DNA of 64,000 nt, from positions 1 to 64,000 of the forward strand of contig NZ_JAKWBE010000005.1 in NCBI RefSeq assembly GCF_022513565.1, read 5' to 3'. Each line of letters opens with the position of its first letter. Position 1 is the first letter of the stretch. The DNA is from Streptomyces gilvus. Its GTDB lineage: Bacteria; Actinomycetota; Actinomycetes; Streptomycetales; Streptomycetaceae. This document shows positions 59,040 through 64,000 of this stretch, piece after piece. The translations under genes were made by a program, and so were the position numbers. The notes below the pieces were generated by a model. It ran no database searches, was not told where the DNA came from, and saw nothing but the letters and a program-made list of their open reading frames with translations.

Positions 59040-60622
59040 CCGGCCGCCCGCGCGCCCGCTCCCCGCGCACCCGCGCCCGCTCCCCGCGCGCCCGCTCCCT
59101 TCGCGCCCGCCTGCTCCTGTTCGTCACCGCCACGCTCGTCGTGGTGTGCGCCGCGATGGCGCTCACCACCGCCCTGGTCCAGCGCGGCTATCTGATGGGC
59201 GACCTCGACGACCGCGTCACCGACGCCGTCGCACGCAACCTGGACGGCGCCCAGTCCCGCCCCGACGACCCGACGAGCCTGTCCTTCCTCACCGAGAACG
59301 GACACCCCGCCGGGATGCTCGCCGCCCGGCTCGACGCCGACGGCACCGTCCTCGCGGCGGCGCGCGTCACCCAGGGCGCCCCACCGCACGCCCTCACCGC
59401 CGCCCAGCGCGCCGCCCTGCGGGGCATCGCCCCCGACGGCTCCGCACACACCCGCACCCTCCCCGGCCTCGGCACCTACCGCGTCGCCGCCGCCCAGAGC
59501 GGGGGTGTGCGCGTGCTGACCGGGCTGCCCATGGACGACGTACAGCACACCCTCGGCGCGCTCGTGCTCGCCGAGGCCGGGGTCGCCGCGCTCGGGCTGA
59601 CCGCGGCCGGCGTCGTCTGCGCGGTGGTCATCCGACGCCAGCTGCGCCCCCTGGGCCGGGTCGCCGCCACCGCGGTCGAGGTCTCCCGGGCCCGGCTGGA
59701 CCACGGCGAGGTCACCGGCCTCACCCGCGTCCCGGCCGGGGACACCGACCCCGGCAGCGAGGCCGGGCAGGTCGGCGCCGCGCTCAACCGGATGATCGAC
59801 CACATCGAGTCCTCCCTCGCCGAACGGCAGCGCGGCGAGGAGCGCGTCCGGCGCAGCGAGGAACGCATGCGGCGCTTCCTGGCCGACGCCGGCCACGAGC
59901 TGCGCACCCCGCTGGCCGCGATCGCCGGGTACGCGGAGCTGATGAACCGCGGCGCGGACCGTGTCGAGCCGGTCCTGGCCTGGCGCCGGGTCTCGGCGGA
60001 GTCGGCCCGGATGACCGGCCTGGTGGAGGACCTGCTGCTGCTCGCCCGGCTGGACGAGGGCCGGCCCCTGGAGGCGGGCGAGGTCGACCTCGCGGCCGTC
60101 GTCGCCGAGGCGCTGTGGGACGCGCGGGCGGCGGGCGACGGCCACGACTGGCGGCTCGCGCTCCACGTGGACGAGGCCCCGGCCGTGGTCACCGGCGACA
60201 TGAGGCGTCTGCACCAGGTGGTGGCGGCCCTGCTGGCCAACGCCCGCACGCACACACCGGTCGGCACGACCGTGACGGCGGAGGTGCGGTCGGCGGGGGA
60301 GCGCTGTGTGATCCGGGTACGCGACGACGGGCCGGGGATCCCGGCCGAGCTGCTGCCGACGGTCTTCGAGCCCTTCACCCGGGCCGACACCTCCAGGTAC
60401 CGTGCGCCGGGTTCGACGGGCGGCTCGGGACTGGGGCTGGCCGTCGCGGCGGCGATCGTGTGCGCACACGGGGGCCGGATCGGCGTGGAGAGCCGCCCGG
60501 GCCACACGGAGTTCACGGTGGAACTGCCGACCACGAACGCCGACGGCGTCCCTCCGCATCACGGGCCCGATCGCCCCGAGGGCACGGTACGACAGGAAAG
60601 CGCCCCTACCCTCACCCCGTGA
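59036..60622 (+). CDS. sensor histidine kinase (orphan)
   Basis: 528 residues: a basic start, membrane helix 1 (LLLFVTATLVVVCAAMALTTALV), an extracytoplasmic sensor loop of about 150 residues, helix 2 (LVLAEAGVAALGLTAAGVVCAVVI), HAMP, HisKA with the phospho-acceptor in FLADAGHELRTPLAAIAGY, and HATPase_c (VVAALLANARTHTP, VRDDGPGIP, FEPFTRAD, GSGLGLAVAAAIVCAHGG). No response regulator is adjacent on either side, unusual for this class. A long Arg/Pro N-terminus precedes helix 1. Downstream, the HD-gene remnant overlaps its stop by 4 bp. Confidence 0.93.
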   Translation: MTGRPRARSPRTRARSPRARSLRARLLLFVTATLVVVCAAMALTTALVQRGYLMGDLDDRVTDAVARNLDGAQSRPDDPTSLSFLTENGHPAGMLAARLDADGTVLAAARVTQGAPPHALTAAQRAALRGIAPDGSAHTRTLPGLGTYRVAAAQSGGVRVLTGLPMDDVQHTLGALVLAEAGVAALGLTAAGVVCAVVIRRQLRPLGRVAATAVEVSRARLDHGEVTGLTRVPAGDTDPGSEAGQVGAALNRMIDHIESSLAERQRGEERVRRSEERMRRFLADAGHELRTPLAAIAGYAELMNRGADRVEPVLAWRRVSAESARMTGLVEDLLLLARLDEGRPLEAGEVDLAAVVAEALWDARAAGDGHDWRLALHVDEAPAVVTGDMRRLHQVVAALLANARTHTPVGTTVTAEVRSAGERCVIRVRDDGPGIPAELLPTVFEPFTRADTSRYRAPGSTGGSGLGLAVAAAIVCAHGGRIGVESRPGHTEFTVELPTTNADGVPPHHGPDRPEGTVRQESAPTLTP

Positions 60623-60756
60623 CCCCAGCCGACCGCCTCCAGCGCGCCCTCGACGACCCCGGTGATCCGCCCCTGCTTCCACTGCCACCCCAAGTGGCCG
60701 AACTACTCAGGGGCTTGGCGGCCCCGCCCCGCCTCGCGGCCCACCGGACGACCTGA
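60619..60756 (+). pseudogene. truncated HD-domain protein gene (N-terminal 45 codons)
   Basis: A GTG overlapping the kinase stop opens VTPADRLQRALDDPGDPPLL, then PLPPQVAELLRGLAAPPRLAAH, the characteristic start of a Streptomyces HD-domain phosphohydrolase (MTPAERLARALDDPGDP-LLPLP-EVA-LLR-L-APPRLAAHL-LVHD). It then ends after RTT with a stop. The HD metal-binding residues that should follow are missing, so the gene has been cut by a deletion. Confidence 0.6.
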
Positions 60757-60813
60757 GCCGCGCCCCCGGTTTACAGTCGCGCCCATTCGCGCTAACTTCC
60801 GCAACAGGCGGGG

Positions 60814-60827
60814 TGGGAGCGCTCCCA
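60814..60827. promoter_or_regulatory. CebR operator TGGGAGCGCTCCCA
   Basis: A perfect 14-bp palindrome identical to the CebR consensus known from Streptomyces cellulose and cello-oligosaccharide genes. It lies 109 bp upstream of the LPMO start, so cellobiose/cellotriose should induce the gene. Confidence 0.9.
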
Positions 60828-60935
60828 TAAGGGCGGCGGACCGGAACCCGCCGCCCCCGGCGCCCCCACCCCGCTCGTGTCCGCACATCACCGGCACCCG
60901 CGTCCGTAAGGCCGTATCGAAGGAATCGGACTGTC

Positions 60936-62027
60936 ATGATCCTGACAAGAAGCTCCCGATCGGCGCCCGGCTCCCCGCGTCGATTGACGACCCCCACCCG
61001 AGCCCTCTTCCTCATCCTCGTCTCCCTCCTCGCCACCATCCCCGCCTTCGCCCTCGTCGTCACCGCGGGCGGGAAGGCGCAGGCCCACGGCACCCCGATG
61101 AAACCCGGCAGCCGCACCTTCCTGTGCTGGCAGGACGGGCTGACCGACACCGGCGAGATCAAACCCGTGAACCCCGCCTGCAAGGCGGCCCAACAGGTCA
61201 GCGGCACCACGCCGTTCTACAACTGGTTCTCCGTCCTGCGCTCCGACGGCGCCGGCCGCACCCGCGGCTTCGTCCCGGACGGGGAGCTGTGCAGCGGCGG
61301 CAACCCCAACTTCACCGGCTTCAACCTCCCGCGCAACGACTGGCCGCTCACCCACCTCACCTCGGGCGCGACCGTCGACTTCTCCTACAACGCCTGGGCC
61401 GCGCACCCGGGTTGGTTCTACGTGTACGTCACCAAGGACGGCTACGACCCGACCAAACCCCTCACCTGGAACGACATCGAGGACAAGCCCTTCCTCACGG
61501 TCGACCACCCACCGCTCAACGGCACCCCGGGCACGGTCGAGGCCAACTACTCCTGGACCGGCAAGCTCCCGGCGAACAAGTCGGGGCGGCACGTCATCTA
61601 CATGGTGTGGCAGCGCTCGGACAGCGCGGAGACCTTCTACTCCTGCTCCGACGTCGTCTTCGACGGCGGCAACGGCGAGGTGACGGGCATCCACGACCCG
61701 GGCAACCCGACCGACCCCGTCCCGGGCACCTGCTCGGCCACCCGCAGGACGACCAACAGCTGGAACGGCGGCTACCAGTCCGAGGTGACCGTCACCAACA
61801 CCGGTGACGTCCCCATGCTCGGCTGGATGGTCGACTGGACCCTGCCGGGCGGCCAGCAGGTCGCGAGCCTGTGGAACGGCAACGCCACCTACACCGGCCA
61901 GGACGTGATGGTCCACAACGCCGACTGGAACGGCTCGCTCAGTCCGGGCCAGAGCGCCACCTTCGGGTACGTGGTCCAGGGCGACGGCGGGGACAGCTCG
62001 ACGAGCCTGCCCTGTCGCGTCGGTTGA
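60936..62027 (+). CDS. AA10 lytic polysaccharide monooxygenase with CBM2
   Basis: 363 residues. A long signal peptide ends GGKAQA-HGTPMKPGS, leaving the His that becomes the first copper ligand of the histidine brace. The second ligand is in NAWAAHPGWFYVYVT, with an axial aromatic in AETFYSCSDVVF. After a short Pro/Thr linker (DPGNPTDPVPGT) there is a CBM2 cellulose-binding module bounded by Cys (CSATRRTTNSW ... SLPCRVG). The size and layout match cellulose-active secreted enzymes such as S. coelicolor CelS2/LPMO10C. The CebR box upstream supports cellulose as substrate. A terminator follows. Confidence 0.95.
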   Translation: MILTRSSRSAPGSPRRLTTPTRALFLILVSLLATIPAFALVVTAGGKAQAHGTPMKPGSRTFLCWQDGLTDTGEIKPVNPACKAAQQVSGTTPFYNWFSVLRSDGAGRTRGFVPDGELCSGGNPNFTGFNLPRNDWPLTHLTSGATVDFSYNAWAAHPGWFYVYVTKDGYDPTKPLTWNDIEDKPFLTVDHPPLNGTPGTVEANYSWTGKLPANKSGRHVIYMVWQRSDSAETFYSCSDVVFDGGNGEVTGIHDPGNPTDPVPGTCSATRRTTNSWNGGYQSEVTVTNTGDVPMLGWMVDWTLPGGQQVASLWNGNATYTGQDVMVHNADWNGSLSPGQSATFGYVVQGDGGDSSTSLPCRVG

Positions 62028-62040
62028 GGCACCGCTCAGG

Positions 62041-62078
62041 GCGGACCCGGTGGCGGTGTGTCGCCCCACCGGGTCCGC
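62041..62078. terminator. bidirectional terminator after the LPMO gene
   Basis: 13-bp perfect arms GCGGACCCGGTGG / CCACCGGGTCCGC around a 12-nt loop, in the gap between the convergent LPMO and esterase genes. Confidence 0.85.
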
Positions 62079-62176
62079 GAGCCGGTCCAGGCCGGGGGAG
62101 TACCTGTCCGGGTGTGGCCGGCGAGCCTCGCCAGGACCGCGCGTGACACTGCCGGGGAACACGGACCCGCACGTGT

Positions 62177-63184
62177 TCACGCCGACGTCGGGCTGATCGG
62201 CAACACCTCCCGCATCCAGGCGAGTTGGCGGCGCACGTGCACCGCGTCGCCGCCCTCGTGGCCGTTGTGGGGATAGGCGCGGATCTCCTTGCGGGGGTCC
62301 GCGCCGCTCGTTTCCGCGTAGCGGTTGAAGGCCGCGTACGCCCCGCTCGGCGGGCACACGGTGTCGCGCAGACCGACCCCGAAGTGGGCCGGGGCGTGGG
62401 CGCGGCGGGCGAAGCTGATGCCCTCCAGGTAGGAGAGCGTGCGGTGGGCGGCCGTCTCGGCGTCCCGGTGGACGGCGAGGTAAGCCGTGATCTCGCCTTA
62501 CGGGCTCGCGTCCGTGAGCTCCAGGGCCCGCCGCATCCCGCACAGGAAGGGCGCGGTGACCAGCACCGCCGCCAGATCCGGGACCAACCCGGCGACGGCC
62601 AGGGCGAGTCCGCCGCCCTGGCTGTTTCCCACGGCCGCGACCCGGCTGCCGTCCACGCCGGGCAGTGCCCGCACCGCCGTCACCGCGCGCACCGCGTCGG
62701 TGATGAGACGGCGGTGGTGGTGGTCGTACGGTGAGAGCAGGCCCCGTACCACCGCGCCGGGGCCGCCCGGTGCCGTCCCGGCCTGCGGATCGGGTGTGTC
62801 GCCGCCGCAGCCGTACTGGTCGCCCTGACCGCGGTTGTCCATCAGCAGATGCGCGTATCCGGCGTTCACCCAGGTCAGCCGCTCGTGCGGAAGGCCGCGG
62901 CCGCGGCCGTACCCCGCGTACTCGACCACGGCGGGCAGGGGGTCCGGGACCCCGGCCGGCCGGCTGAACCAGGCGCGGACCGGGTCCCCCGCGAAGCCCC
63001 GGAAGGTCACGTCCCAGGTCTGGGTCAGCCGCAGGCCGCTGTCCACCGGCCGCACGGACACCAACGGGTCCTGGTCTTCAGCCTCCTTGAGGGTCTCCCG
63101 CCAGAACTCGTCGAAGTCGGCGGGCTCTTCGAGGGCGGGGCGGTAGTGCTCCAGTTCGCTGGGCGGCAGATCGAACGCGGGCAC
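62177..63184 (-). pseudogene. acetylxylan esterase (AXE1 family) interrupted by an in-frame TAA
   Basis: Without the stop this would be a 335-residue cytoplasmic AXE1/cephalosporin-C deacetylase: FRGFAGDPVRAWFSRPAG, VEYAGYGRGRGLPHE, MDNRGQGDQYG, nucleophile Ser in GNSQGGGLALA, Asp in VGLRDTVCPPSG and His in YPHNGHEGGD. A TAA at 62500-62498 stands where TAC (Tyr) is expected in TDASP-x-GEITAYL, after the Ser but before the Asp and His. The frame is otherwise intact. The truncated product of 228 residues would be inactive. GTG start with GAGGTG 6 nt upstream. It is divergent from the sugar permease. Confidence 0.85.
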
Positions 63185-63317
63185 GGCGGCACCTCGCAGG
63201 AGTCGGTCCTCACAGGGAAACTTGCGGAAGCCCGGGGACGGGGTCCTCGAGTTCTACCCCGTCTCCGACGGGTTCCAACACCCCACGGCCGCCTCACGAT
63301 TCTCCTGCGGCACCCAT

Positions 63318-63346
63318 TGACAGCGCTTTCTAAGTGCCTCTAGGTT
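63318..63346 (+). promoter_or_regulatory. sigma-70 type promoter of the sugar ABC operon
   Basis: TTGACA (63318-63323), 17-bp spacer, TAGGTT (63341-63346): a near-consensus housekeeping promoter, with AGCGCTTTC just after the -35, like a LacI-family half-site. Confidence 0.75.
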
Positions 63347-63370
63347 GCCGCGAAGTTACCGGTAAGAGCT

Positions 63371-63381
63371 CGAAAGTTTCG
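63371..63381 (+). promoter_or_regulatory. operator CGAAA-G-TTTCG
   Basis: A perfect 5-bp-arm palindrome downstream of the expected transcription start. CGAAASTTTCG-type repeats are known as LacI-family operators at xylan-utilisation genes in Streptomyces, fitting the divergent acetylxylan esterase. A second palindrome, TTACCGGTAA, lies at 63356-63365. Confidence 0.6.
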
Positions 63382-63413
63382 GCCACTTCTCCGCCCACAC
63401 GGGAGGACCGAGC

Positions 63414-64000
63414 ATGAGCACCACCACCACGTCGGCCTCTCCGCCCGGCACCCAGGAACCACCACCGAAGACCGTCGCCCGCCCGGCCCGGCGCGGCGGC
63501 TGGCGGCGGGCGCTGCGCCGGGACTGGCAGCTGTACTCGCTCGCCGTCCTGCCGCTGCTGTTCTTCCTGGTCTTCCGCTATCTGCCGATGATCGGCAACG
63601 TGATCGCCTTCCGCCGGTTCCAGCCGGGCGGCTCGCTCTTCGGCGAGCAGTGGGTGGGGCTGCGCTATGTGCGCATGTTCCTCACCGACCCGAGCTTCTG
63701 GCAGGTCTTCCGCAACACCCTGTGGATCGGCGGGCTGACCCTCGTCTTCTGCTTCCCGATCCCGATCGTGCTCGCGCTGCTGCTCAACGAGGTGCGCCGG
63801 CGCTCGCTGAAACGGTTCGTGCAGTCGGTGTCGTACCTTCCGCACTTCCTGTCGATCGTGATCGTCGCCGGCATCACCCTGCAGATGCTCGCCACGGACG
63901 GCCCGGTCAACCACGTCCTCGGCTGGTTCGGCCACGACCCGGTCCGCTTCATCCAGGAACCCGGCTGGTTCCGCACGATCTACGTCGGCTCGGAGGTCTG
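63414..64000 (+). CDS. carbohydrate ABC transporter permease (LplB type), 5' part
   Basis: 195 visible codons, cut by the window end. A Thr/Pro-rich cytoplasmic start and a basic patch (RRGGWRRALRRDWQLYSL) lead to the first membrane helix (LAVLPLLFFLVFRYLPMIG) and AFRRFQPGG, then FWQVFRNTLWIGGLTLVFCFPIPIVLALLLNEVRRR and SYLPHFLSIVIVAGI. This is the LplB/MalF-like permease pattern of sugar importers. GGGAGG precedes the ATG. It is probably first in an operon with a second permease and binding protein outside the window. Regulation by a CGAAAGTTTCG-binding repressor is likely. Confidence 0.9.
   Translation, partial: MSTTTTSASPPGTQEPPPKTVARPARRGGWRRALRRDWQLYSLAVLPLLFFLVFRYLPMIGNVIAFRRFQPGGSLFGEQWVGLRYVRMFLTDPSFWQVFRNTLWIGGLTLVFCFPIPIVLALLLNEVRRRSLKRFVQSVSYLPHFLSIVIVAGITLQMLATDGPVNHVLGWFGHDPVRFIQEPGWFRTIYVGSEV

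Overview
The window looks like a chromosomal segment of a Streptomyces-type actinomycete. The DNA is very G+C rich with a strong third-position bias. Start codons are a mix of ATG and GTG preceded by GGAGG-like ribosome sites, TTA codons are rare and confined to a few genes, and many genes belong to families typical of Streptomyces (DUF5990, DUF5999, DUF6099-like, DUF6153, DUF6299, MarR/YceI, SepF-like, HTH-MurA, CebR box, iron box). No tRNA, rRNA or CRISPR array was recognised.

Layout. 0-9 kb: start of a secreted hydrolase, a catalase-fold protein and a LysR regulator; a 0.8 kb gap with a sigma-factor remnant and a 127-bp nested tandem repeat; katG-fur; then a Cys-rich SufR-like regulator set beside small membrane proteins. 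9-17.4 kb: a giant nitrate reductase/flavoprotein-reductase fusion with an XdhC partner, then a group of secreted or membrane proteins that look copper-related (DUF305, DUF6153, His/Met-rich membrane protein, YcnI). 17.4-26.4 kb: a D-2-hydroxyglutarate-dehydrogenase-like enzyme, MarR/YceI pair, GT-C-like membrane protein, SepF paralogue, and a P-loop ATPase/MazG/DUF6099-like group carrying TTA codons. 26.5-33.3 kb: the Hen1-Pnkp RNA-repair operon, then arginine deiminase and ornithine carbamoyltransferase.

34-42.5 kb is a catabolic island that best fits aerobic degradation of 2-aminobenzoate (anthranilate) through its CoA thioester: aryl-CoA ligase, a monooxygenase/old-yellow-enzyme fusion, acyl-CoA dehydrogenase, enoyl-CoA hydratase, a RidA deaminase and a PaaX regulator. 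Its two outward promoters share a GTGACGRCAGTCA element, and a truncated boxC (benzoyl-CoA pathway) lies beside it. 42.7-50.5 kb holds a lamin-tail secreted protein, a mat/PNAG-like exopolysaccharide operon with a divergent GH26-like lipoprotein, and a PQQ-repeat membrane protein. 50.5-58.8 kb: an integrase remnant, a MurA-like enzyme with its own DNA-binding domain and a matching palindrome at its promoter, a short UvrA paralogue, a CYTH protein, and aconitase under an iron-box-like site. 58.9-64 kb: an orphan histidine kinase, a truncated HD-domain gene, a CBM2 lytic polysaccharide monooxygenase under a perfect CebR box, an acetylxylan esterase broken by one TAA codon, and the start of a sugar ABC permease gene.

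A recurring theme is gene decay at module borders. Six broken or truncated genes are visible: sigma factor, SPFH protein, BoxC, integrase, HD protein and acetylxylan esterase. Assignments come from reading the translated sequence by eye; no database search was run, so family names are recognition calls.
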